A DNA stretch of 64,000 bases from Setaria digitata (Eukaryota; Nematoda; Chromadorea; Rhabditida; Setariidae): contig RCAB01000031.1 of assembly GCA_003640385.1 (NCBI GenBank), positions 62,001 through 126,000 on the forward strand. The letters are read 5' to 3'. Position numbers and translations under genes: made by a program. Shown here piece after piece: positions 50,236 through 63,600 of the stretch (positions are counted from its first letter, which is position 1; each line of letters begins with the position of its first letter). The notes beneath the pieces were generated by a model. That model was not told the origin of the DNA. It was given only the letters and a program-made list of their open reading frames with translations, and did not search any database.

Positions 50236-53200
50236 TTAGTCATCAAGGTCTGATAAATCCTCATAGTCTGGGTCGTGATATTCTGTGAAGCGATTTGGTA
50301 CCGGCTTATTCCTGCAAATAAATCTTTAAAATAAAAATAACGAAAGAAGAATATTCTTCAGTGGATGCAACCTCTGTGATGAAATTTTTAAGCTTCGAAG
50401 TTTGATGAGAAATTTTGTTTAAAAATTCGCAAGGTATTGGAAAATTCCTAGGCTTTCCAAATGTAACTGAGAAAAAACCGTTTTCAACACCTTCTTTGTA
50501 CTTTCTGCATGGAAATAATAAATTATGCATTTGCCACCTGAATTAACTTCGAATGCAAACAATCAATTCGCGACCTTTTTTTTTTTTTTTTTTTTTTTTT
50601 TTGAATTTCAACATATAAAAGGTGGAAAAGGATAACTGCGTAGATATTCCTGGCTTAAAGCATTATTTGTACTGTAAAGATTGTCAGGGAAGATGGTGTC
50701 ACGTCACGTTACTGATAGTTGGTGCCAGAACTTAACACAGAACACAATGTGAAAAGTTGAATGCGACGAGTATGCAGAAGGTTTCTAAAACTATATGTAG
50801 AATATGGATCGTAGGATGATTTTCAAAATATTCAAATGCTATAACTAGTAGATGAAAGAATGATTTATCAGTTTTAATAAAACATAACCTAATAAAGTTA
50901 ACCTTGCAAGACTTTCAAGTGAAATAGGATTGCTTTCTCGAACTTCTCGGCCAATTGATTGAAACCGATGTTCCCAAAATGATGGAGTTCGTAATGCGGC
51001 ACTTAGATAAGATGTGCCAGCAGTGCGCCAATCTGTATCACCCTTAAGCAACATTTCCATATATCTTACAAAATCTATTGGTTTTCCTTTTGTTAATTTG
51101 TTCTATGAACGCTTATTCATTCAGGAGATTCCAATTCTCGAATTAAGAATTACTCGGGAGATATTACGAAAAGTGAGTTATCACCGACTTAATAATTTGG
51201 ATGGAATTTCTAAAAAGACTGTACGGAAAATATCAAGTTATATTTACAAATCATTATCCACATAATTAAACGTAAATTTTGCTTCGTAGAAACATTGCAT
51301 CAAAAAATCAAGAATTTCGAGAAAACATAAAGTACTGAAGTACCTTTGTAAACATATAGGTTGATAGCGGCGCATCACCTTTTGAACTTGACTCCCGTAA
51401 CAATTTCTCTTCCCAGGTTTGTGGCCTAAAAATTAGAGACAAAAATGAACTTGGAAATTGACATAATAAAAAGCAGCTATTACCGGTTAAAGAACCTTGA
51501 ATATTTGATATCCATAGGTTTACATGCTTCATGTGAATATTAACAAAAAAAAAAAAAAAAAAGGGGAAAAAATTGAATGGTGATAAAGCAATCAATTTCT
51601 TTATAAGAATTCATCCCTTTTAAGTTGCCTTGTTCAGATACGGTCCAATATCCATCTTCAGTCAAAATAATCATTAAATAAAGACGAAGAAAAAGATTAC
51701 CCTCGTGGGACATATTTGCCTTCAGGTCGTTTGTATAAATCAACAGAGTATTGCAAATCAAAATCAAAATAATCTGGATCATCGCGATTTGGACGGCTAT
51801 AATACGGACGTGGCATAAATGACTGAAAGTTTGAGCAGAATTAAATTGATTTTCCAAACATATTAAAAATTCTACGCATATATAAATCATGAATAGTGAT
51901 ATTTTGACAGGAATCTTGAGTATAGCAATTTGATGTTATGTTCCTGTAAATCACGTTCAGGAATTTGCAACGTAAACCTGATAAGTTTGGTAAGGATATG
52001 CTAAACGAATTACTGTTTTATAACTCTGTTTTTCCGTGATATTGTGACTGTGACAATTTACCTACTGGACATTAAAAATTCAATTAATTAAAATTGGAGA
52101 AGTTCGGCATATGTATTTGCCCATAAATTTTTTCATATTACCAACGGTCAAAAAGTTAGTTAATAATGAAGTCCTGAAGCTGTCTCTGTGAAGTTATCCA
52201 ACACAACCTTTTTTTTTTCTATTTTTTTTTTTTTTTTTCTGATAATAATTGCTGATAATATATTGCAGCCATATTGTTTAGTAGAAATGAATTGCTTATC
52301 CATCTCTCTTTACATTTTTTCGTTTTAAAATACAAAAAATTAATCAAAAAGCAAAGCTAAGAATTCAACATAATTTCTTAAAATTTTCCTCTGGATTTTA
52401 AATCTAGATTTCTTTTCAAAAGAGTAAGGCTGAAATATAATTTAGCATGAAATCCAGAGAATTACCTATTAATTGATCTTTAAATGGAATTTCTAAACAC
52501 TTTAAACCTTACTCACTTCTTGTAAATGTACTTTCTGAAAGAGTACAAACCGACAGCACCAAATTAACTTGATATTTATAGGTGATGAAAGATCTTGAGT
52601 AGAATTGAAAATTTTCTTGGCAAAGCTGGAACCTTACTTGAAAATCGGTTTCATCAGCGAATGCTTCCGAAGCACTACCAGGTGATGGTGTTGGCCCACT
52701 TCGAAAATCACGCGTCGTGATGGTTTTCATAGAATTCGGTAAAAGTGATGCTTTCAGTAGATGTGCTTCAATATCGCTTGCTTTTTTAGTATAGCGTGCT
52801 TCAATTCCCTTTGAAGAAGCAACAGCTGGTGCTGCATATGGACCTGAAATAGCACTTGCAATAAAATCTGTCTTCAAATACTACAACTGTAATCATTTCA
52901 TCAGACTCTTCTACTCTCTTTCCCTGCTTTTGAGCAAAATCATCCAAAAAAGTTCAGGAAAAGAAGTATATTCGGGAAAGCAAGGCAAGTTACAGTAACA
53001 GTTTGCCACTTTTTTTAAATGATCAACAATTATTTTCACTGATATCTAAATCATCTCCTTGTAAAGATTTCCTTGTAAAAAGAATGAATGATAAAAAGAA
53101 AGAGTTATATGTATGTAAATTTTGACCTTAAATAATAATTAAATAACGCACACAGGAACGAACGCATATTACAAACTAAGTTTGGAATTAAATTACAATT

Positions 53201-54497
53201 ATATGAAGTGACAAACTAGACTAACCCGTTTCATGGTAAAGTCCTGTAGTTTGCGGATAAAACGCATGATGACTTGGCCTTTGGATAGAAGGACTACGAA
53301 TTGATAATTCTTCAAATGGGCTAGCAGACCGCTTCTCACGTCGTTGTGCTAATTGGAAATCGTTAAACGCTGTTTCTTCAACACTTTTCTCGGCATTTCT
53401 ACGAACCTGCAGGTATTTGGATTTGTAAATTTTTGATTTTTTTCAAAAGGCAACATAAAATGTCTTATTCGTAAGATAATATCATCAACAGAAACGGTGC
53501 AAGTGTGGAATGTATCCACGACGAGGAAGAATTAAGTCTGAATTGTATCAAGAACAACGAAACTTACCGTGTAATAGGAATCCTTAATGGAATCCTGCCA
53601 TAATTTCCAGGCAGGTTTCCTTTCTTCAACCAATGCATCACTTAAGTCACTGAAATCGATCCGTTTAAACGAAGGCATGTGCAACGGATATCGAATACTG
53701 TAAAAGATCAAGATTATCATTTATAGGAATCGTTCTACCCCTCTAAAAAATTGACCGAAGTAAAAATTCGCAACAAATACTCAAATTCCTTATAATTGGA
53801 CAAAAAATAAATAAATAAAGTGCCAAAAATTACTAATTTCTATGACATTTCCAGAACAACCCTAACTACCAAAGTTGTTTGGTTCTTCAATGCACTGCAT
53901 TTTTCTATAATTGTACAGTTTCAAAAAAATAATAATAACAATAACAATAATAACCGTAGTAATTAATTGAATTTTAAATTTGGAATGCATAAATATACCT
54001 CGATGGAGAAGAACCTATGTTGGACGAAGTTGGCTGTAAATGGAAGAGATTTTTAGTAGCAAATTCATATTTCGCAGAAGGTGATTTTACAGTTGTATCA
54101 CTGCCAATTCTTGGGCGTCCTGAACTCCCTGCTGCAGTACCCTCCTGAATAATTTTACTAGTCACATTTATACAGTATAACTTCACAGTGCAAAGTAAGT
54201 TGGAGGCCAAAAAGTTAGTAAAACTAAGTACAAGAATGCAACTGGCACATCGTAGAAATTATTCTTGTCAGCTCTGAAAATGTGACCATTTCGATTTTTT
54301 ATGAAAATTCAGACATTATTAAACTAATGATTAAAAGAATCAATTATCGCTTTTACTATCTTTGATTACAGTGAAAAACTATCAGTAATTTGTAGTTTAA
54401 CATTGCAGATAGAAAAAAAAAAGATCACCTCATCATCATCTGATTGTGTATTTTCCACCAGATTTGGTATATCATCTTGTGCAGTACTATCATCCAT
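50236..54497 (-). CDS. Uncharacterised 383-residue protein, nine exons
   Basis: Nine minus-strand exons join in phase: 54497-54429, 54144-53999, 53697-53568, 53406-53226, 52843-52638, 51822-51701, 51425-51344, 51042-50903, 50311-50236; 1152 nt. The N-terminus is acidic (MDDSTAQDD ... TQSDDDE) and so is the C-terminus (FTEYHDPDYEDLSDLDD). The middle holds short aromatic blocks: KPAWKLWQDSIKDSYY, MPRPYYSRPNRDDPDYFDLQ, and DTDWRTAGTSYLSAALRTPS followed by FWEHRFQSIGREV. Long Ser/Pro/Ala linkers separate them. No signal peptide, membrane helix or known domain is visible. The exon-8 start at 51042 uses a TTGCTTAAG acceptor, chosen because it keeps phase; the alternative ORF beginning a few codons upstream does not. 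Pattern (disordered linkers, Trp/Tyr blocks, acidic ends) suggests a cytoplasmic binding protein, for example cytoskeletal, but this is only inference. Confidence 0.78.
50576..50602. repeat. Poly-T tract (27 T)
   Basis: Uninterrupted T run inside the last intron (50312-50902) of the minus-strand gene. Confidence 0.95.
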
Positions 54498-57400
54498 TTT
54501 TTCTGAATTTAATCAGTTACATTTTACACAAATTTAATGCTATGATAAGACAGACATAAAGGGTTAGTAAGAAATATTGCAATATTATTTCAACCTGCCC
54601 AACAATACTTATTTCCTAGGTCTCACATTGTTTGCACGATAAAGGGAAGAAAAGCTGGTGGATGGGTACGTGGATACGGCAATTACACAATATTCCTAAA
54701 ACACTCGAAGTTGGTTACTGCTCCAACCAAGTTCGCGAAATTAATTTCATTAAGCTTCGTTTCTTTTTTTTTTTTTTTTTTTTTCCGATTATCTAAAATT
54801 ATTTTTTCACGTTCTTTTTTTCAAATTCCAAAAAAAGAAATCCAAAGGTATATCTTAACTTTTCTAAATTTAAATTTCTTTTTTTTTAATTTAAAAATTT
54901 TTTTGACAAAGTTAACTCTTCAAAAATATCTGCACTTGCTGCTAACAAATTGTAAAAATTGGCAAAAGATCTTTGCAGTGAAGATTAAACTGATTCTACT
55001 AACTAAATAATGATTATCTTACCATCCACCATAATTTCCTAATGATGGTATAATCTTATATTTGTAATGGAAACACGTATAAATAAAAGTTAAAGCATGA
55101 AATCATCTCACTCGGTCTTCCTGCAGATCTTGTTATAAATGATTTGGATACAATTTTTTTAAATCAATAAATAAGTGTTAAGAAATTCTAACAGATCCAC
55201 ACTGCGATGAAATTACGAGTTCAGATTGTATTGAAGGAAGATCGATCAGGTTTAAAAAAAGAAATTTCCACTAAATGTCTACAAGAAAAACTGTGTAAAG
55301 TAAGCATATGATAATTTGGCCCTGCTATACTCTACTGCTAAAAATTAAACACTTAGGCAGTGATTCAAACTTCAAGATTACTTCTTTTTTTTTTTTTTTT
55401 TTTTAAATTTGAAAATCGATAAGAAATTTTAGAGAGGACTGACTGCATCTTCTCCTTTTTATCCTCTCTCTCTTCCTCTTTCCCTTCCTCCTTCCTTCCT
55501 CAAGTTTATCCCAATCATTTGGTTAAAAGAAAAATTTCTGCACTAAAATTTGGCATCTCATTATATTGATGGAGGACTTCACAAAAACTTACGGCAGCTG
55601 AAAGTTCAATAAAACCGGCTGGTTTCCGTTGTTTCAATCACAAGGTAGATTATCTTAAGAGTGCCAGTGACTTCGCTAAACTTCCTTCAAAAAATAGCTC
55701 GATACAGAGACATTTACGCATTCACAGCGAAATAATAAGAAATTGGTCGACTAATAAATTTCAGTAGCAATAATAGTTTATATATTAGACGGTCAAATTT
55801 CTTAGCTTCGTTATCTGACTGCAATTTGTAGAAGTGGACAGAGATAATATTCAAAAGCAAAGCAGCAGTGGGAAAGTGTGCAGCATTTAGGATAAATAGC
55901 ACAGAAATTGCCTCATTTTCAAGAAGAGGAAAACAATAGAAAGATCGGCAAGAAGTGACCCGAGAAAGATAAAAGTTTTCGAAGATAACATTGGAATGAG
56001 AGATGTCACATCAGTGACTAGTTTTGCATCGCGTGAAATGAAGCAAAAAGATCAGTTATTTGGTGCTGTAATAGAGTAGACCTGAATAGATAAACAACTA
56101 ACTAGATGAAATATGTATTGTAAGATTGAATTGTCATTAGGATCCTCACTTCACGATTTTCCCCACATCCTCCTTCCTTCTCTCGACTTCATCGTTCTCT
56201 TTGCATCCTTGCCGATATCATCGATAGCTGATAGCAGCTACAGCATTTGCGCTTTCTCGATTCCTCAGTACTTCAGGCTAAAACATATACACACATGCAA
56301 CAACAACTTATCCCTGTGCCTAGCATACATTTTCCTTTCCACTTCAGCTGCAGCTAGATGTTGAAGAACTTCACAGCATGTTAAGTTGTGTGCTTGTCCC
56401 AGAGTGTGTTGAGATATATGCAAAATAAACACAGTTATTTACTATCCACACCTTGTCTAACTTTACTATTTCAATTGATTAAAAATTTATTCTCACTTCT
56501 CCACTTTTGAAGTCAGAAATTTCATTTACAAAACGCTGATTTATTCATCTACTGTTTCAACACTTCCGGCAATCATTACGCTGTCATGTCGCATCATTCA
56601 TTGAGAACCATTTGATTTGGTATCCTGATCAGTTCAGTTAAACCGTTCGCATCACCCGATCAATATTTGGTCATTTTTTTTTTTTTTTTTTTTTTTTAGG
56701 ATATAGATGCCAACAGAACATCTCGAAAACCATCCAGACCTTTTCCACGTATCAATCAATACCTCCCAAGATGCGTTTGCTGTAAATTAGGACACATAAA
56801 AGTTTTTTTTCTTTTTTATCAGATATGTTCTATAGTCTACATACTATAGTCTAATATTGAACTATAGCCAAAAAATATTAGAACTCCTGACATTGTGTAA
56901 TTTAAGGAATCACAATTGAAATAAACTTTAAATGTACCAATCCTTCCCAGCATCCCCCCGCATTGCTAAAAAGACCAATTCTGTAGTGTGTTTTGCTCGA
57001 AAGTTGTGCAAAAAAAGATAACACAAATGAATACTTATTCAATTCGACAAAATTTTACATTTACCGGTAAAATCTGCTAATTCTCAAAGCCAGATTTGTA
57101 TATTCATGATTTTGCTTGAAAACTAAAGTGAAAACAACCAGAAATTTCCTTTAGAAACAACTATCAAACTTGCAGTTTGAAAGAAAATTAAACATTTTTT
57201 CGTCACAACAAATAGTTCCTTATAAGCAGCTTTTCATAACAGTCTCGAAATAGGATATAAACAAGCAAAAAAGTCTGGGTCCTTTTAGAAAGGTAAAAAA
57301 CAAATTAAACATGTTAGTACCTCCGTCTGCTCCTTTTACCAATTAAACTTTAGTAAAGATAACACCAGTGGAATTCCTTTTCCCTAAGCCTGAAAATGTC

Positions 57401-58951
57401 GAAAATAAACATATATATATAGAGGTAAACTACGAGACTACCGAAAGCTTCAAATATAAGTGGCGCCCATATGTACAATTATTTCAAATACTAGTAGACT
57501 TCGCAAGATTTTATAAATCATCGACATGTGTGCTGATTTGGACTTAACATTAATGCTTTTGTCCATTGAGCGTTTAATTACAGCGTGCCGAATTCGCGAA
57601 GGAGCATCATTTACTTTTAGATGCAGCACTCTCAGATCACTGTTAGTATTCCGATTATCCTACTCAGTCTTTACTATTTTAAAAATCACCTGCTTCATAC
57701 CTATTATAATCTCATCTCTAGGCCAATTCTCAGAGGTAAGAAGGAGGAACCAGTATGGAGTCCGTGATAAACCAAGCAACTGCTTTAATTTGCACCTCTC
57801 GGAAAAACTCTTCAAAGCGTGAAATTTAAACTAAATACAAGTAGATCAACAAAATACCAATTGTCAGTTTGTTACAATCTCAGTAACAGACATAATGGTA
57901 CTTCATAACGAGCAAAGACACGTCTAGGTGTGTACTTTTACAGTGCTTGTTAATCGAATCGAACCAATTTAGAAACAACTTAACGTTTCAAAAATATTCA
58001 GACATCAGTGTCGCAGCTATTCTTTCTGTTCAGTTATACCATTGATCCACTCTTCAGAAAAATGAACTATATGTCTCGGCATATAACAGCAAAATACTGT
58101 TTACTGAAGGCTAACAAGGATGCACCATACGTTAGAATCAATTCATCTTACCAACACCGAATTTGACTTTGACTCGTATAAAAAAAGCATTCCACACGTT
58201 AAACCCTAACAAAAATCACTTTGGGATGAAAATGTAGACAACATCAAGCTCATTTAGCCCATTAAAAGGTAAATTAATCCTTGAAACTGCAAAACTATAC
58301 CTGAAGGTCGACGATATACAAATGGTAGACTCTAAATGAAAGGAGGATCCGATGCACCATTCACGAATGGAAAAATTATTTTAATAAACACAGTTCAATA
58401 ATATTTCTAACATACGGGAAAAAAAGAGCTTTATAAATGATGATTAAACATACACATGTTTAACTAAAACAGAGCAGTTTCTGTCTCCATATCTAAACAT
58501 TCCTAAAACTATGTGGAAATCAAGGCTTGAAAAATGATAAGAACAAAAACTTGTGATCATACGACAAGCATTGACGAAAGCACATTTTTTACAAGCATAA
58601 TTATGAAATGAAACTAGATTAGCGTCAGCTAAAATTAAATTAGGAATAGACTAGATGCAATATTAACCGTTTCACAATGCTGAATAGATTGTTGCCATTA
58701 TCCAGTGTGAATAACAAAAAAGGTCAGCAACTAACAAATCTGTTGTCTTTAGCAGCGGCAATATGACAGTAAAATTAGCTGGGCGAGCCACCGTCTCGCT
58801 GCATTTCACGGAATTTTGTTTCTCAAATATACATTTTCGGGATATATGTTAGGTAATTGAAATCCTAACTGCACACCATTACCAACTAATTAAAACTTAA
58901 AAGTTAAAAACTAAACGAAAAGCTAAAATAAAATATTTGTGAGACTCTTAC
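54498..58951. other. 4.5 kb region between two minus-strand genes
   Basis: No gene supported. Holds poly-T runs (54764-54784, 55384-55404, 56676-56697), a pyrimidine-rich tract at about 55441-55500, and an ORF at 57526-57735 with a donor-like GAG|gtaaga but no partner exon. The unresolved last exon of BLOC-1 subunit 2 may lie near its right end. Confidence 0.4.
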
Positions 58952-59546
58952 CCAGCGCAGCCACGTAACGGTCTAAAGCACTAGCAGCTTCCTCCAGCAT
59001 TCTGCTATTCTCATCAACTTCATCGATCTGTTGCAAATATGGACGCAACGTCTCATCTGCAGAAAAATGCTATTTATCTTTTCCACATTATTACGGAAAA
59101 TATTCTAAATTTTATCCAATAACATCAAACAGTTAGAGAGACACAAAACACTACATCTGGAATTCAACTGAGACAGCTTTTCTGCAACACCACTTGCCAC
59201 CTGTTTCATATCATCATAACGTTGACTTGTGGCATTATTCATATTCTTCAACAATCTGTATTCCGCAATGGTACCTAAAATACAACATCAAACGTCCAAT
59301 GTCTCCGAGAGAAAAAAGTAACTTCTTTCCTGAAACAATTTCTCACTGAAACGTACCAACCGATACAATATATAAGAGCATCAATTTTCTATTTGTAATA
59401 CCTTCAATCTGTCCTTGAAGATATGCCGCAACTTTATCATACATATTGTCTGCTAGTTGTCGCACATGTGTTGTTACGGTCGTCGATTCAGGAGTTGAAG
59501 GGATGTCTGCACTAGTCGAAGCTCGTTCATTAATCATTTTCGCCAT
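58952..59546 (-). CDS. blos-2: BLOC-1 complex subunit 2 (last coding exon unresolved)
   Basis: Small coiled-coil subunit of BLOC-1 (biogenesis of lysosome-related organelles) and of BORC, acting in endosomal sorting, gut-granule formation and lysosome positioning. Three exons: 59546-59402, 59274-59155, 59056-58952, about 123 residues. The conserved core aligns with human BLOC1S2: [19 protein letters not shown] (human YKLLENMNKLTSLKYLEMK), then [16 protein letters not shown] (human LNQKYAGLQPYLDQIN), then the helix [15 protein letters not shown]. The N-terminus ([15 protein letters not shown]) is variable. The exon at 58952 ends in a good donor (CTGG|gtaaga), so at least one more short exon is expected. 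A candidate acceptor at 58912 would add only VFNF and a stop, through a 40-nt intron. Family assignment is firm. Confidence 0.9.
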
Positions 59547-60687
59547 GTTTACTAATACTCAGTTATCTACAACCAACAACCTGCTTGTAATTTTTCTACC
59601 AGTGATACAACCACTGTTGAAAAGATTGTTGGTAAAACAAAATCGACTCAACCCCCTCACTTCCCCCTTCCCAATCAATCTGATGTTAATTTTCAAGAAG
59701 CAATAGTGAAACCCAATGAAGATTTCGAAAACATGATAGTAAAGTTTCGACTTCTCTTTCAAAAACTCTAAATTTATATCCCCACACAACTGTCGTCATT
59801 TGAAAAACATGGAAATAATTACAGCCATGAGGGAAATAATCCATTCATAAGAAATAAGAAAGCATAACATAAATATTGTTAATTTTATCCGATCATTGCC
59901 AATAAAGACAGTTGCATCAGGTTTTAGTTCCAAAAAGATAAGAGCCAGAAAAAAGTCTTGCGTTACATAAAAACTAGAACGAGAAACGAAAACAGGGAAT
60001 TGAGAGCTTAAAAAATAATCCAGAAGCATGAAATATAAAGATAACAAACAGACAATATTATGTTTCACACTGCAAATCTGGTATTTGAATAATACCTGAG
60101 ACAATGCACACGTGACCAGGCAATATTGGCTATTTAATTTTTAAAAATGTAGATAAAACTACGCACGATAAAACCGAAAATAGCATAGTGAGAAAACTGG
60201 GCAAAGTAGTCTTTAAATTAAGTGAAAAAAAAAAAAAAATTGATATTGCACGATTATGAGGCTCTTATGTGACAAGGCGTACTGAAACAAATAAGAAGCG
60301 AGAAAATGTTCCGAAATTTGTTTATGCACAGACCGACGATTTGCAGCAGTTAGAGACCTCACATCACGATAGTTTAAGCTAATTGTATTGCAAAAGCTTT
60401 TCTTTGCCAACATAAACAAGTGTATGGAACGTTTGAACAAGTCGAATAAAATAAGAAAGCATCACCAAATCTGGCAAATACTTCCGTTTTATCCCGTACT
60501 CTCGAATAATACCCGTGAAAGTAAAAGTCATCTTTCCAACTCCTAGCATATAGATGATGATGACCATTCTGAAAAATGAAAACGATGGGCTGGATAACAA
60601 AACATGCAAAGAAATAAGGAAACTAATCCAACAGTAAATAATGTCCTTTTAACTATTCCGAAAAATATTTTTGCTTAAACCTACAGA
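59547..60687. other. Spacer between two minus-strand genes
   Basis: About 1.1 kb with no supported exon. Minus-strand ORFs at 59796-60104 and 60213-60609 are open by chance in AT-rich DNA and lack splice sites and conserved motifs. Both flanking genes share orientation, so an operon is possible but not shown. Confidence 0.4.
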
Positions 60688-63600
60688 TTATAAGACGGGA
60701 AAATTAGGAAGACGCAATTTGATCGGATTTCCTTTGGGAATGTCTTGATCGTGATTTGGTGTAACTCGACGTTCTAAAAAAGATCATAGTAAGTTTTATT
60801 TTTGTCCAACTCAATCCCTTTATTCTAATCAGTTTTTTATCCGAAGTATAAATCAGTGTTAATTTTCTGTATCATATCCAGTATACTGCATTATCTCAAA
60901 ATGCATCTAACGTGATTTGGATACCTTCAAAGCAAAGAAAAAAAAAAGATAAGATAAAAAAAAACAAGTTCCTTCTTAGTACTGAGAATAACACCATTAC
61001 TTGTAACTGTCTCCTGATCGCTGTGATCCTTAAGCACTACCGAATTTGTTGCTACTCCACCAGTTGGAACTTGCTTGGTAGTCAAAATCCATCTCATTTT
61101 TTTCTTCGGCGTTTCTTCGTGTTCAGTTCTTTCCTTGGTAAACTCAATATCATTCAGCACTTCCACCTTCGCGTACTTGTCTTCAGCAAGATTTTTCTCA
61201 TCACCAGTTTTGGCCGGCACATTATTTCTGGTAGGCGGAAAAGTCGTAGGTTTTCTTCGAACAGTTCCTTGGTTAACCTTATCCAATCCCTTTCGCTGAA
61301 CCGTATTCTCAGAACTCATATTCCTACCTTCTTTTGAAGAATTATTAGATGACTGGGTTTTGAGTTGATACGACCGTTTAACAACAACACCACTGACACC
61401 ACTTGACCGTTTCGGTACATTAGCTCCTGAATCTTCTCTTCTACATGGACTGGGATAAGGCAAATACGTTTTCTTAGAGTACAATAAAGATGGTCCAGTG
61501 TTGGTCTGCAGCGAATTTCGGCGGTTTTGTGAAGACATAAAAAGCGAAATACGTTCTAAGCGACCGTGACGGTCCGACGCCAATTCATGATATTTCATAG
61601 GCTCCTGACGTCGATAACGCAAATCGCTTCCCATCGCGTAATGATGACGCGCTTCCTGATAAGCATATACCACCGAGCGACGTTCCCTGCTTGATGTCGT
61701 GAATGGTGAAAATTTTCTTAAACGTCTCAGACCTGAAATTTGGTCCATGTTGAAATTTGATTCATACGCTTTGAAACTCCCAGCTGTACAATACAAATAA
61801 AATTTCAATTTTAAAAGACAATTGAAAATTTTACAACCCTCAAAAATACCATTCTTAAAGGTAAAGAATTAACGCTACAAGAAGACAAACCTATGATGAC
61901 AACAAAGGGAGCACTCAGTTACACAATAATCGAATGAGCTTCATATGAACAGATATACTTACTGAATATTTAGAATTTTATTGTGAAAGACAATGAATCG
62001 GCTTATGCGACACTCCTAACTCAATTCAGGAATGTGGGTATTACTCAGCCCCATGACTGTTGCCAGATTAAAGGACCACTTAAACTGCTGAATCGCACAT
62101 CGTTCTTTTCTGTTAACTTAAACAATTCCTGCTGTCTTCCACATTTTTCTTTGCTTTCATAACGAAGATCTTCGGCAAAAATTTAATGAATGTCTTTAGC
62201 GACAAGAAAATTTTTTGATATTCTGACACCACTTCGAAGAGTTTGCTTAATTTTCATATGAAATCAGTGAACAATCTCTCCCGACAACATTTAGCCTTTG
62301 TGTATCATTTTCTCCTTTGAATTTCAAAGAGCGAATTTGAACAGCTCAGAACACATTACCATCCTCGCGGTATACGTAGAACTTTTCTTACACAACGATT
62401 GAAAACCACTCAACCGCACCCACTCAAATCGTAATTTTTAACTTCCTTATCTCGCGCATTCTGTATACGTTACTTCTCTACCATCCTTCCACTTAATCCA
62501 AAGTCAAAATCGAGATAATTAATGTTTTCTTCCATTTCGAAAGCCATCATCAAATCTAACAAACTGGAATTCAATACATGTTTCTTGAAAATGCAAATTT
62601 CTCGCCAACAACAACCCATCTTTCTTTTCCTTCATTTCTCGCTTCAATCACTCATCCATCGGAACAATATGAACAACCGTTAACATCCATCGTAAATATA
62701 TTTCTCTGAATCACTCAAAAAGAAGCTTGTCGTTCATTCTTCGCACTGATAATTCCAGACCAATCTTGATGTTCTTCTTTCAGGACACATATACCCGTTT
62801 GGTCTTATGATCGAATTTTATGAGAAACATCGATGTTCTCTGCACTAATAATCCATCCCTTCTTAATTTTACTCGATCCTGATTTCTCGTTTTTTTTTTC
62901 TCCCAGGTTTTGCTTGAAGGACTATAAGCAACAACTAGACCAGTACTTTCCGTGTTTCCGAAACTAAATAAATCAATTTTTCTCCAGTCTTCAGCTTCTT
63001 CAGTTGGAGCTTTTAAAAATAATCTCTTGACCTTCGGCCTTAATTAGGGGACGAATGTAAATAATAATTGGAGCAGCATTTTTCGCATTTCAAAATAACT
63101 GAAGAAAAAGTGAAGAGAATCGCGTCGCTAAAATAAACTAAGGAGCACTTATAATCCTGCAACACTTCCAGTACACTGGCCGAAACAGCACAGCTGACGA
63201 GTAACTGTAGAACACATGGATTTCCAAAGATGCAGCGACCATATACCATCAAGCTTATCTGGAGTTTTGCTGTGATGAGATGATCCACTGTTGTTAGAAT
63301 GGTGTTGTGAAATCCGTTTGCCACCGAACTTTTCAGCTCCATCTCGCTTCTTCCGCTGGTCCTCTTCTGTGCCACCTTTTGCTTCATCAATTGCATCTGG
63401 ATTCATGCTTGCAGCGAGTCGTACAGCTTCCTCGTCAACATCACCGGAAAGATATGGCCAATCCTCGTCATCACCATATATTGGTAAAGTTAGCGATGAT
63501 CTCAAGCTCTCGTCGTTGTCACTGACCCTAAAAACTAATCTTTCATTTCCTCTAACTAAAGAGGGAAGCAAAATAAATGACTAAAAACCAGCTAGCTTGT

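Noticed and set aside
57526..57822. 98-codon ORF with a donor-like GAGgtaaga
   Set aside because: Hydrophobic composition typical of AT-rich chance frames, no partner exons, and no acceptor-linked continuation.
58306..58337. Possible 31-nt minus-strand micro-exon (TTTAG ... TTCAG/gtatag) as the end of BLOC-1 subunit 2
   Set aside because: It can join in phase but gives no stop or resemblance to the conserved C-terminus, and no following exon was found.
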